A stretch of DNA of 64,000 nucleotides from assembly GCF_013602415.1 (NCBI RefSeq), contig NZ_WPAG02000002.1, positions 1,054,001-1,118,000 on the forward strand. The letters run 5' to 3'. Below the pieces are notes generated by a model. It ran no database searches, was not told where the DNA came from, and worked only from the letters and a program-made list of their open reading frames with translations. Shown here in pieces: positions 20,512 through 28,337 of this stretch (positions within the stretch are counted from its first letter, which is position 1; every line of letters begins with the position of its first letter). Position numbers and translations under genes: made by a program. The DNA is from Rhodococcus sp. B50 (GTDB lineage: Bacteria; Actinomycetota; Actinomycetes; Mycobacteriales; Mycobacteriaceae).

Positions 20512-20551
20512 GGTTCACAACCCTGATGGTCGACCATTCGGGTTGTGAGCC
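20512..20551. promoter_or_regulatory. 40-bp inverted repeat with central palindrome upstream of ppnP
   Basis: Arms GGTTCACAACCC and GGGTTGTGAGCC (11 of 12 paired) flank a perfect 12-bp palindrome ATGGTCGACCAT. A further GTTGTGAGCC copy follows at 20562. It lies 75 bases before the ppnP start and could be a two-part operator or a strong hairpin; no regulator gene is adjacent. Confidence 0.55.
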
Positions 20552-20626
20552 TTACTTCTGCGTTGTGAGCCCTCCCTCGACCCCCGCCGACCGGCGACCC
20601 GCATCCGCGTCGCTACGCTCCAGCTC

Positions 20627-20950
20627 ATGAGTGAGCCGACTTCGACCTATGCCAACGTGACGCTCGACCCGCGTGCCAACGTCTATTTCGACGGCAAGTG
20701 CGTCAGCCACAACTTCCATCTGGCGGATGGAACCCGCAAGTCGGCCGGCGTGATCCTGCCCGCCACACTGAATTTCGGCACCGCCGCGCCGGAGGTCATG
20801 GAGCTGCACAGCGGCGCGTGCCGCGTCCGACTGGCCGGCAGCGAGGACTGGACCTCCTACGGTGCCGGCGATTCCTTCTCGGTGCCCGGCGACTCCTCGT
20901 TCGACATCGAGGTCACCGAGGCCGTCAGCTACGTCTGCCACTACGGCTGA
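20627..20950 (+). CDS. ppnP: Pyrimidine/purine nucleoside phosphorylase PpnP
   Basis: This 107-residue cupin-fold enzyme phosphorolyses nucleosides to a base and ribose-1-phosphate. Family blocks are [40 protein letters not shown] and [19 protein letters not shown]. Length is near the 94 residues of E. coli PpnP (YaiE). The ATG at 20627 begins the fold with a ten-residue extension. It is a single-gene unit: gapB is divergent upstream and a strong terminator follows directly. Confidence 0.92.
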   Translation: MSEPTSTYANVTLDPRANVYFDGKCVSHNFHLADGTRKSAGVILPATLNFGTAAPEVMELHSGACRVRLAGSEDWTSYGAGDSFSVPGDSSFDIEVTEAVSYVCHYG

Positions 20951-20970
20951 CCTCACTTCGACAAACGACA

Positions 20971-21003
20971 CGCTCCCACCGAGTACTGCACTCGGTGGGA
21001 GCG
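20971..21003 (+). terminator. Rho-independent terminator of ppnP
   Basis: A perfect 14-bp stem (CGCTCCCACCGAGT / ACTCGGTGGGAGCG) with a 5-base loop is followed by TTTTT, 20 bases after the ppnP stop. Confidence 0.93.
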
Positions 21004-21052
21004 TTTTTCCTTCGTGCCCCAGGACAGGACGACCACTACGAGAGTGCCCCGC

Positions 21053-22537
21053 TCAGCCGGTGACCTCGGCGCGATCGGGTTCGGTTCCGGTCTGCGCCCT
21101 CCGCTGCGACGAGGCGTGGCCGACGAACATCGCCGACGCCACGATCCCGATGATCAGGACCGACGCGGGCAGGAGCATCGACTGACTCAGCGCAGTACTG
21201 AACTTTTCGGCGACCTGCGCCGGGAGAGCGGTTCCCATCGCGGCGCCTCCCTCCCCGGCCTGTACCTCGCCGAGTCCCTGCGCGGCCATCCGCGACGAGA
21301 TCAGAGCACCGATCGCCGCACTGCCCAGCACCGAACCGACCTGGCGGGTGGTGTTGTAGATGCCGGCACCGGCGCCCGCCTGATGAATGGGCAGATTGTG
21401 GGTTGCGGTGGAGGCCAGCGGTGCCCAGATACACGAATTCGACACGCCTGCAACGGCGGCGATGATCAAGAACAGCACGATCGGACTGTCCGGCGTCATC
21501 AGCACCGCAAAGCCGAAGACCGTCGCCGAGAACAGCGTGAAGCCGATGGTGGGCAGGACCCGCGGTGGCATCCGATCGGAGAACTTGCCGACGAGCGGTG
21601 CCGTCAGACCCGTGACGATCGCCATCGGGGCGAAGATCAGGGCGGCTCGCGTGGGGGAGAATCCGCGGACGGTCTCGAGATAGAAGTAGGCCGGAACCAT
21701 CAGGGCGGTCATGGCTGCGCCCATCGACGAGATGGCGATGTTCGACATCGAGAAGTTCCGGTCGCGGAACAGGCTCAGCGGCACCAACGGTTCACCCTTG
21801 TTGCGGGCCTGATTGACCACGAACAGCACCATCACCGCGATGCCCGCGACGATCATCACCCAAGTCCAGACGTCCCAGTCCCGGCTCGATCCTTCCTGGA
21901 TGCCGAAGACCAGCAGGAACAGTCCGATACCACTGAGGATCACACCGACGACGTCGAACTTGTGCGGTTGGGTTTCGAGACTGGGCACGAGCCAGGCAGC
22001 CAACGCGAACGCCGCGACACCGATCGGGACGTTGATGTAGAAGATCCAGTTCCAGCCCTGCCAGTCCACCAGCACACCGCCGACCAGGGGGCCGAGCAGG
22101 GAGGCCAGGCCGGCGACCGCGCCCCACAGACCCATGGCGGCCCCTCGCTTGTCCGGCGCGAACGTGCGGGTGATGATCGCCATCGTCTGCGGCGTCATCA
22201 GCGCCGCGCCGAGTCCCTGGACGGCGCGGGCCGCGATGAGAATCTCGATCGAACCGGAGGCCGCGCACCACAGCGATGCCGCGGTGAATACCACCAGACC
22301 GGCGAGGTAGACGTTCTTCGGCCCGAACCGGTCGCCGAGGCGACCGGTGAACAGCAGGGGCACCGCATAAGTGAGCAGATAGGCGCTGGTCACCCAGACG
22401 ACTTGATTGATGTCTGCCCGCAGGTCGGCCATGATCGCCGGGTTGGCCACCGCGACGATGGTCAGGTCCAGCAGGATCATGAAGAACCCGACTACCAAGG
22501 CCGACAGGCCCCACCACGGATTACGTTCGGTCTTCAT
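21053..22537 (-). CDS. DHA2-family (EmrB/QacA-type) MFS drug efflux transporter
   Basis: This 494-residue integral membrane protein has about 14 helices. The family motif after helix 2 is FTGRLGDRFGPKNVYLAG. The DHA2 motif C region is GLWGAVAGLASLLGPLVGGVLVD, and the first helix carries the acidic LLDLTIVAVANPAI motif. It should export drugs or toxic compounds by proton antiport. The PadR-family gene sits 64 bases upstream on the same strand and is its probable repressor. The ATG at 22537 starts at the usual MKTERNPWW tail. Confidence 0.9.
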   Translation of the reverse strand: MKTERNPWWGLSALVVGFFMILLDLTIVAVANPAIMADLRADINQVVWVTSAYLLTYAVPLLFTGRLGDRFGPKNVYLAGLVVFTAASLWCAASGSIEILIAARAVQGLGAALMTPQTMAIITRTFAPDKRGAAMGLWGAVAGLASLLGPLVGGVLVDWQGWNWIFYINVPIGVAAFALAAWLVPSLETQPHKFDVVGVILSGIGLFLLVFGIQEGSSRDWDVWTWVMIVAGIAVMVLFVVNQARNKGEPLVPLSLFRDRNFSMSNIAISSMGAAMTALMVPAYFYLETVRGFSPTRAALIFAPMAIVTGLTAPLVGKFSDRMPPRVLPTIGFTLFSATVFGFAVLMTPDSPIVLFLIIAAVAGVSNSCIWAPLASTATHNLPIHQAGAGAGIYNTTRQVGSVLGSAAIGALISSRMAAQGLGEVQAGEGGAAMGTALPAQVAEKFSTALSQSMLLPASVLIIGIVASAMFVGHASSQRRAQTGTEPDRAEVTG

Positions 22538-22601
22538 CGATGTCGTTCCTGTCCGTACCGGCCGAGCGCGACCGGCGATCTATCGGTGCGAGATGTCATG
22601 G

Positions 22602-23321
22602 TCAGGTCGAAACCCGCGGCCGCTCCGGGGCGCCGACTGCGCTGTTCCTCCGCAGCTCGGCGAGAGTCTCGTCGGTCAGCGCCGCACCCCAATCGCGACC
22701 GAGATCGCGAGGCGGGTCCGGGATCCGTGCGCCTTCGGCGTCGAAGCTCTGCCACGCGAGAGAGCCGTCACCGATCTCGCCGATCAGCCCCCGCAACCAT
22801 TCCGCTTCGTGAGCGGTTCTGTCGCGGAGGAAGTCGACGGCCACCCAGTAGCGCCGGGGCACGTCGTTGTCCACGGCCCAGGCACGGATGGCGTCGAGTT
22901 CGACGAGCTCGTCCCCGAGTCGGTCGATGCGTTCGCCGAGCAGGGCGACGACCTCGTCGGCCGGCAGATTGTGCGATTCGGCGAGGCCGAGAGGAAAGAT
23001 CGGATACTCCCGAGCCGGTCGACGAATGATCTCCGCAATGCGGGCCCGCACCGCCTCAGCTCCGGCTGCCGTGATGCTGTAGGTGGTGCGCTCGGGTCTG
23101 TTGCCTGCGCGTTCGGTGCCCGCCTGACGGATCAGTCCGCTCTCCGCCAGACGGGAGACGGTGTGGTACAGCGAACTGGGCCGCAGCTTGATCAGGTTGT
23201 CTTCCCGGCGCTTGAGCAGAAGCTGATGCATTTCGTAGGGATGCATCGGTCTCTCCTCGAGCAACCCGAGCACGGCGATGGCTATCGGCGTCAGGACGGC
23301 GATACGGGATTGTTCGGACAC
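22602..23321 (-). CDS. PadR-family transcriptional regulator
   Basis: The winged-helix PadR domain of this 239-residue repressor occupies residues 12-95: AIAVLGLLEERPMHPYEMHQ, LRPSSLYHTVSRLAESGLI and RTTYSITAAGAEAV. A helical C-terminal dimerisation domain follows. The first gene of a two-gene unit with the efflux pump, it likely represses both and is relieved by pump substrates, as with LmrR-type proteins. A 32-base dyad lies 61 bases upstream of its start. Confidence 0.9.
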   Translation of the reverse strand: MSEQSRIAVLTPIAIAVLGLLEERPMHPYEMHQLLLKRREDNLIKLRPSSLYHTVSRLAESGLIRQAGTERAGNRPERTTYSITAAGAEAVRARIAEIIRRPAREYPIFPLGLAESHNLPADEVVALLGERIDRLGDELVELDAIRAWAVDNDVPRRYWVAVDFLRDRTAHEAEWLRGLIGEIGDGSLAWQSFDAEGARIPDPPRDLGRDWGAALTDETLAELRRNSAVGAPERPRVST

Positions 23322-23381
23322 CGGTCCTGCCTCCTTCGATTGTCGGGAGGGCGTTCGGGAACCGCGACTGTTGCCCCTCGA

Positions 23382-23413
23382 ATAGTCGACGCCGAATATA
23401 CGACGTGGACTAT
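23382..23413. promoter_or_regulatory. Dyad upstream of padR, probable operator
   Basis: The 32 bases from ATAGTC (23382-23387) to GACTAT (23408-23413) are symmetric at about 26 positions around AATAT. The position, shortly upstream of the padR start, suggests the autoregulatory PadR operator that also controls the efflux gene. Confidence 0.5.
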
Positions 23414-23473
23414 CCTACGGACAACAACGCCACCTTCCTGACGTTCGTCGCTGCGCTGGACGTGGGATAGGCG

Positions 23474-23522
23474 CGGATCAGGGTTCCGACCGGTGCGACG
23501 CATCGGCCGGAACCCTGATCCG
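23474..23522. terminator. Long stem-loop after the protease operon
   Basis: A perfect 15-bp stem (CGGATCAGGGTTCCG / CGGAACCCTGATCCG) encloses an inner near-perfect CCGGTGC/GCATCGG stem. It lies 20 bases after the metalloprotease stop. No T-run follows; the length and position still suggest transcription termination. Confidence 0.7.
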
Positions 23523-23541
23523 GTGACGAATACTGCTCCCG

Positions 23542-25716
23542 TCACGCCCTGTGCAACCACACACCGGCGCTGCCGAACCCGACGATGTCGGCGCGCCCGT
23601 CACCGGTGGTGTCCGCCAGGAACCGCGGATGTCGGTCGACCCGCCATCCACCGGCGTCGTAACCGAAGTTGGTGACGGTCAATCCGGGCGCGTCGAATCC
23701 GCCGTTGCCGAGCGCGCGCGACACGTAGACGCCGGCAGTGCCGAATCCGACGATGTCCGCGCGACCGTCGCCGGTCGTGTCCGCCATGAAGCGCGGATGG
23801 CGTTCGATTCGCCATCCTCCGGCGCTGTAGGCGAAGTTGTCGACGACGCGCGTGACCGGTCCGAACGTCCCGTCGGCTTGCGCCTGTGAGACATACACGC
23901 CCGCATCGCCGAACCCGACGATGTCCGCCCGACCGTCACCGGTCGTGTCCGCCAGGAACCGCAGATGCCGCTCCACTCGCCATCCACCGGCGGTGTACCC
24001 GAAGTCGTCCACCACCCGCGTCACCGGACCATACGTTCCGTCGGCTCGTGCCCGGGAGACATACACGCCCGCATCGCCGAACCCGACGATGTCCGCCCGA
24101 CCGTCACCTGTGGTATCCGCCAGGAACCGCGGATGCCGCTCCACTCGCCATCCACCGGCGGTGTACCCGAAGTCGTCCACCACCCGCGTCACCGGACCAT
24201 ACGTCCCGTCGGGTCGCGCTCGGGAGACATATACCCCCGCATCGCCGAACCCGACTATATCGGCCCGGCCATCACCGGTCGTGTCGGCCAGGAATCGCGG
24301 ATGCCGCTCTACCCGCCATCCACCGGCGGTGTAACCGAAATCGTCCACCACCCGCGTCACCGGACCGAACGACCCGTCCGCCTGCGCCCGCGAGATATAC
24401 ACCCCGGCATCACCGAACCCGACGATGTCCGCCCGACCGTCACCGGTCGTGTCGGCCAGGAACCGCGGATGCCGCTCCACCCGCCACCCACCGGCCTGGT
24501 ACGCGAAGTCCTTGACGACGAGGCGCGGTGTTTCGAACCGTCCATTGGGCTGGGAGCGCGACACGTACACACCGGCATCACCGAATCCGACGATGTCGGC
24601 TCGGCCGTTGCCGGTGGTGTCCGCCAGGAACCGCGGGTGCCGATCGGTGCGCCACGATCCGGCGTTGTACCCGAAATTGTTGACGACGAGCTGCGGCGCC
24701 CATCCGAGGTGTCCGGGAGTGAAGCCGCAGACGGCGAACGTATTGCCCTTCATCAGGCACGGGACGCCGCCTTCGCCTGCGCAGTTCTCACAGTTGCCGT
24801 TGGCGAGTCCGTACCGCCCGAACGCACCGCCGCACGTGCAACCGCTGTCCGCGTACTCGTCCGGACAGCCGAAGATGTGACCGGTCTCGTGCGCGAACAC
24901 CCGGTCGATGTTGTCCGGACCCCAACCGTCGTTGTTGTAGTCCATGACGACCCGGGGCGCACCCGCGTACGCGAAGTGACCGAGCGGATACTTCGTGAAG
25001 AAGGCGCAGTACGTCCAGCGGGTCCCGTAACGGTTGCGGATGTCTTCGACATAGGCACCCACGCCACTCCAATCGGCGCTGTATCCCAGCACGCCCATCG
25101 CCGGATCACGCCAGAGCGCCTCCAGGTCGGCAGCAGACGGGTCCGCCTGCACAGCCACGTTGACGTTCTGGATGTCGTAGGAGAAGGAGATGCCTGCCAA
25201 GGGATTTGCGGTGGCGAGCCATCCCAGACCGTTCTGGACCTCGGCAACCACCTTCACGACCTCTGCCTCGGAGAAGCTCAGTGCCGCAGTCGGTCCCTGA
25301 ACGATGACGATACCGACCGCCACCGACCCCTCGAGATAGGAACTCGTCGGTCCCGCCTCCGACTCGCTGTCTCCCGGTGCTGCCTGACGCGGGACGGACA
25401 CGACCGACGTGCAGTCCCCCATATTCCACTCTTCACCGTCACGCGGTCGGTCCTCCTTCGCCCGACGGTATTCGGCAGATTGTCGCAACCGTTGCGCCGC
25501 GAGACCCAGGGTCTCGACCTCGGTGGGGTCGCCGACCAGGTCCCCAGCGTCTCGGGACTCCGGGACGGATTCCTCCGCGGATACCTCCGGAGCAGCAAGA
25601 ATGGCGATCCGTCCGTAACGATGGATCGTCCGTTCCTGTGCCTCTTCGCTCGGATCCGCAGCGCGTACGTCGTCCGCGCGCACGACGCGTTCCGTGAGGT
25701 GTAGATCGCCGGCCAT
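23542..25716 (-). CDS. Metzincin-type metalloprotease with seven FG-GAP-like repeats
   Basis: This 724-residue protein has an acidic N-terminus (1-125), a zinc protease domain (about 130-340) with the metzincin motif HETGHIFGCPD (His276, Glu277, His280, Asp286) and many cysteines. Seven tandem 56-residue FG-GAP/VCBS-like repeats (342-724) each contain RFLADTTGDGRADIVGFG, a probable calcium loop and beta-propeller blade. No signal peptide is present; the ATG at 25716 has an AGGAG site, so the leaderless form seems real. It is the last gene of a three-gene operon with a subtilase and an I9-like protein. Confidence 0.85.
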   Translation of the reverse strand: MAGDLHLTERVVRADDVRAADPSEEAQERTIHRYGRIAILAAPEVSAEESVPESRDAGDLVGDPTEVETLGLAAQRLRQSAEYRRAKEDRPRDGEEWNMGDCTSVVSVPRQAAPGDSESEAGPTSSYLEGSVAVGIVIVQGPTAALSFSEAEVVKVVAEVQNGLGWLATANPLAGISFSYDIQNVNVAVQADPSAADLEALWRDPAMGVLGYSADWSGVGAYVEDIRNRYGTRWTYCAFFTKYPLGHFAYAGAPRVVMDYNNDGWGPDNIDRVFAHETGHIFGCPDEYADSGCTCGGAFGRYGLANGNCENCAGEGGVPCLMKGNTFAVCGFTPGHLGWAPQLVVNNFGYNAGSWRTDRHPRFLADTTGNGRADIVGFGDAGVYVSRSQPNGRFETPRLVVKDFAYQAGGWRVERHPRFLADTTGDGRADIVGFGDAGVYISRAQADGSFGPVTRVVDDFGYTAGGWRVERHPRFLADTTGDGRADIVGFGDAGVYVSRARPDGTYGPVTRVVDDFGYTAGGWRVERHPRFLADTTGDGRADIVGFGDAGVYVSRARADGTYGPVTRVVDDFGYTAGGWRVERHLRFLADTTGDGRADIVGFGDAGVYVSQAQADGTFGPVTRVVDNFAYSAGGWRIERHPRFMADTTGDGRADIVGFGTAGVYVSRALGNGGFDAPGLTVTNFGYDAGGWRVDRHPRFLADTTGDGRADIVGFGSAGVWLHRA
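23545..24693 (-). repeat. Tandem 168-bp coding repeats (seven units)
   Basis: Seven direct repeats of 168 bases encode the FG-GAP-like units. The units coding residues 454-621 are nearly identical in DNA as well as protein, consistent with recent unequal recombination. The last unit is truncated by the stop codon. Confidence 0.9.
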
Positions 25717-25764
25717 TTCATTCTCCTGATGTGGAAACTGGTGTGGAAACCGGCCCGGTGCACG

Positions 25765-26226
25765 TCACCGGCCGGGGATATCCGGCGGTTCGAACCCGGG
25801 AGCGTCCCAGTTCGACCCCTCGCCGGGGCGCGTCTTCGGCGCGCTTCGAGCGGCCCAGGCGTCCACGAACAGCTGCTCCTCGGGCGACAAACCGAGTGGC
25901 CCGCCCTCGGGGGCAGTGTCGTAGATCTCCAGGACGCCAGGGATTCTTCGAATACCCTCCCTTACTTCGGGATCCGTGAGGACGAGGAGCAGCCGTGGCC
26001 GAAGCAACTGGGTCACCGAGGCGACGGCCTCGATCTCGGCAAGGGCCTCGTCGGCCTGCTCGGGGGCAAGGACGACCAGTTGCTCTCGATGTGTCTCGAT
26101 CACGGATGCTTCCCCACCCTTCGACGTGCTGTCTCGTCGTGGATTCGTGGCGTCGCGCGAACAGGCCATCGCCGACACCAGGACCACGAAGAACAGGACT
26201 ACGCAGCCGACGGAGGTCGTACGCAC
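25765..26226 (-). CDS. Small membrane-anchored protein with I9-propeptide-like core
   Basis: This 153-residue protein has an N-terminal hydrophobic segment (VGCVVLFFVVLVSAMAC) that is either an anchor or a weak lipoprotein signal, with Cys22 as possible lipidation site but no aliphatic -3 residue. The core, from REQLVVLAPEQADEALAEIE to RRIPGVLEIYD, has the beta-alpha-beta arrangement of subtilase I9 propeptides. The C-terminus is proline-rich. It lies 12 bases after the subtilase gene and 48 before the metalloprotease gene, so it may fold, inhibit or tether one of them. No named family recognised. Confidence 0.65.
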   Translation of the reverse strand: MRTTSVGCVVLFFVVLVSAMACSRDATNPRRDSTSKGGEASVIETHREQLVVLAPEQADEALAEIEAVASVTQLLRPRLLLVLTDPEVREGIRRIPGVLEIYDTAPEGGPLGLSPEEQLFVDAWAARSAPKTRPGEGSNWDAPGFEPPDIPGR

Positions 26227-26238
26227 AGCCCGCCGTCC

Positions 26239-27438
26239 TCACGGCGCGGTGGCCAGCCCCGCGCCTGCATCGGTCTGCGGCAGCGGCAGCACCTCGGCTC
26301 CGTCGACCAGCGTTTTCCAGAGTTCCTTTCCGGTCTTCGCCGTGCTCTGCACGATGAGCGCCGCCAATCCCGCCACGTGGGGTGTGGCCATGGACGTTCC
26401 GCTGATCGTGTTGTAGCGGTCCGGCATCGGCCATGACGAGTACACGTCTACACCGGGTGCGGCGATGTCGATGGCGCCACCGGGAACCACGGTGGCTCTG
26501 GCGGAGAAGGCTGCCATCTTCAGGTCGGACGCCAGTGCCGCGACCGCCATGATCGACGGCGAGTTCGCGGGGCTTCCGACGAATCCGGGGTCCGCCGGCC
26601 GGCGCGCATTGTTACCCGCGGCCGCGATGATCAGCGTTCCGGCGGACAGTGCACGCTGTCCGACGGCCTCGTACGCCGATACTGGCTGAGGTACGTTGGC
26701 GCCGAGCGACATCGAGACCACATGGCATCCGTTGGCCAACGCCCATTCGATCCCGGCGAGGATCGTGGAATCGGACCCGCTGCCCTGATTGCTCAGCACC
26801 TTCCCGACGAAGATCGCGGCCCGTGGCGCGACGCCGTAACCGCGCGCGTTCGGAAGATTCCGCGGGCCGCACGACGTGCCGACGCAGTGGGTGCCGTGAC
26901 CGTTCCCGTCCTGGACGGCCTGGCCTGCGATGAACGACTTGCTGGTGATCGTCCGGCCCGCGAAGTCCGGATGGTTCAGGTCGAACCCGGTGTCGAGCAC
27001 GGCTACCCGGACGCCCGCCCCATCGAACTGCGACGCGAGCGCACGGGTGGCCTGTAGGCCCCAGGTGTGCCTGCGACCGTCCGCCAGGTGCGTCTCCATG
27101 GCCGGCGGTGCCGCCAGGCTATGGACGACGTGTTCGGGTTCCACGGCCACGATCGCGGGATCCTGGCGTGCGACTTCCTCGAGTGATTCGACCTGAGACC
27201 CGTCGACTGCGGCGACAGCCACCCCGAGTCGTTCGAAGATGGTTGCGTCGGCGGATTCGAGTTCGTCGGCGGGAACCGCTTCGGGACCCGCCTCGTCGCT
27301 GGAGGCGATCGAGTTCACGCCGCTGATCGCCTCGAGCGCGGCCACACGTTCCTCGTGGGTGCTGTCCTCGGTGAAAGTGATGATCTGCCGGCCCGTGGTC
27401 TCGGCTTCGACACGGCCGTCGGCATCGTCCGTCATCAT
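26239..27438 (-). CDS. Leaderless S8-family subtilase
   Basis: The catalytic triad of this 399-residue serine protease is clear: Asp149 in VAVLDTG, His181 in GHGTHCVGT and Ser349 in SGTSMATPHVAG, with the oxyanion Asn in AAAGNN. An I9-like prodomain precedes it (about 15-105: RQIITFTEDSTHEERVAALE and PAIVAVEPEHV). No signal peptide is present. The ATG at 27438 follows AGAGGA; a further ATG ten codons upstream is also possible. It opens the protease operon. The target is unknown; without a leader it may act in the cytoplasm or be exported by another route. Confidence 0.87.
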   Translation of the reverse strand: MMTDDADGRVEAETTGRQIITFTEDSTHEERVAALEAISGVNSIASSDEAGPEAVPADELESADATIFERLGVAVAAVDGSQVESLEEVARQDPAIVAVEPEHVVHSLAAPPAMETHLADGRRHTWGLQATRALASQFDGAGVRVAVLDTGFDLNHPDFAGRTITSKSFIAGQAVQDGNGHGTHCVGTSCGPRNLPNARGYGVAPRAAIFVGKVLSNQGSGSDSTILAGIEWALANGCHVVSMSLGANVPQPVSAYEAVGQRALSAGTLIIAAAGNNARRPADPGFVGSPANSPSIMAVAALASDLKMAAFSARATVVPGGAIDIAAPGVDVYSSWPMPDRYNTISGTSMATPHVAGLAALIVQSTAKTGKELWKTLVDGAEVLPLPQTDAGAGLATAP

Positions 27439-27533
27439 GATGTGTTCCTCTGATCCGAAGAGTGACAAGAAATGCGGGAGAATCCCGCGGGATCAGTATG
27501 GGAACCGGGCGATGCCGCCGCCTGCGTAGACGA

Positions 27534-28229
27534 CTACCCCATTTCGACGGGACGGGTGGCGCCACTGGTGCGTAGCCGGAACCATTCCCCCACACGCGAA
27601 ACCAGTTCGGGATCACCTGCAGCCGTGACCGATCCGTCCCCGCACGCGCGCGACCAATCGCACCGACCGCGGGCGAGCGCCAGCAAGGCCGGCATCGACG
27701 ACTCCACGTACACGTAGCGGGTCGGGTCCAGCAGCGGATCGGTGAGGCATCCGTAGGGCTCAGCGCCGCGCTGCACGACGAGCCAGTACCTGCGGTCGCA
27801 CCGCTGATGCGGCCGGAACTCGAGGACGACCGGCCGGACCGGACAGTGGGCGCGATCCACCCGTTGCGCCAGCCAAGCGAGCACGACGTCCGGGTCGCGT
27901 TCGACCATCTCCGGATCGTCCGGCAGCCATGCCTCCGCCCAGGTGCGCAGCGCGCCGAGCGGTGTCATCAACCCGAGACCGACGTCGGTGAGACGATAGT
28001 CCGGGTGCGGGCCCTCGCAGCGGGACACCACCCCCAGCATCTCCAGCCGGCGCAACCGGTCGGCGAGCACCGATCGCGAGATGCGGCCGGGCAACCCGGT
28101 GGCCAGGTCGTTGAAGCCCTGCGGCCCGAAGGTCCCCAGCTGCCGTACGACGAGCAGACTCCACCGGTCACCGAGGTGTTCGATGGCCTTGGTGAAGGAG
28201 CAGTACCCGACGGATCCGCTCGCGCCCAC
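27534..28229 (-). CDS. HxlR-family winged-helix regulator with C-terminal sterol-carrier-like domain
   Basis: The N-terminal HxlR domain of this roughly 231-residue protein reads CSFTKAIEHLGDRWSLLVVR, PGRISRSVLADRLRRLEMLG and YRLTDVGLGL. The C-terminal 110 residues (HQRCDRRYWLVVQRGAEPYG and YVESSMPALLALARG) resemble the SCP2-like extension of this group. The GTG at 28229 is chosen since conserved sequence starts just after it; the frame is open further upstream. It is divergent from a hydrolase gene, its probable target, with a short inverted repeat between them. The conserved Cys near the start may sense electrophiles, as in HxlR relatives. Confidence 0.82.
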   Translation of the reverse strand: MGASGSVGYCSFTKAIEHLGDRWSLLVVRQLGTFGPQGFNDLATGLPGRISRSVLADRLRRLEMLGVVSRCEGPHPDYRLTDVGLGLMTPLGALRTWAEAWLPDDPEMVERDPDVVLAWLAQRVDRAHCPVRPVVLEFRPHQRCDRRYWLVVQRGAEPYGCLTDPLLDPTRYVYVESSMPALLALARGRCDWSRACGDGSVTAAGDPELVSRVGEWFRLRTSGATRPVEMG

Positions 28230-28264
28230 ACCTCGAGTGTCCCACCGCCCGACCCCCGTGCGCG

Positions 28265-28279
28265 GTTCGGATTTCGAAC
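28265..28279. promoter_or_regulatory. Possible HxlR operator
   Basis: GTTCG, a 5-base spacer and CGAAC form an inverted repeat in the 108-bp region between the divergent HxlR and hydrolase genes, the kind of spaced site HxlR dimers use. Confidence 0.35.
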
Positions 28280-28337
28280 TGGTCACGCCGTGTTCGACGA
28301 CGGATCGTGAAGACGAGGACGAGATCCGGAGGTCATC

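Larger units (their letters stand above)
19962..20626. other. 665-bp stretch without a convincing gene
   Basis: No frame here has protein-like composition or a supported start. It holds the gapB promoter side, a diverged 49-bp copy of the cinA 5' end (20366-20414), and a 40-bp inverted repeat (20512-20551) before ppnP. The cinA-like peptide is in frame but flanked by non-coding sequence, suggesting a decayed or recombined remnant. Confidence 0.6.

Noticed and set aside
23545..24693. Regular direct repeats that could suggest a CRISPR array
   Set aside because: The units are 168 bases with no separate spacers, stay in one reading frame and encode FG-GAP-like protein repeats; no cas genes are present.
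23965..25704. Long open frame on the plus strand opposite the metalloprotease gene
   Set aside because: It is the shadow of the repeats in GC-rich DNA; the minus frame has the protease motif, repeats and a ribosome site.
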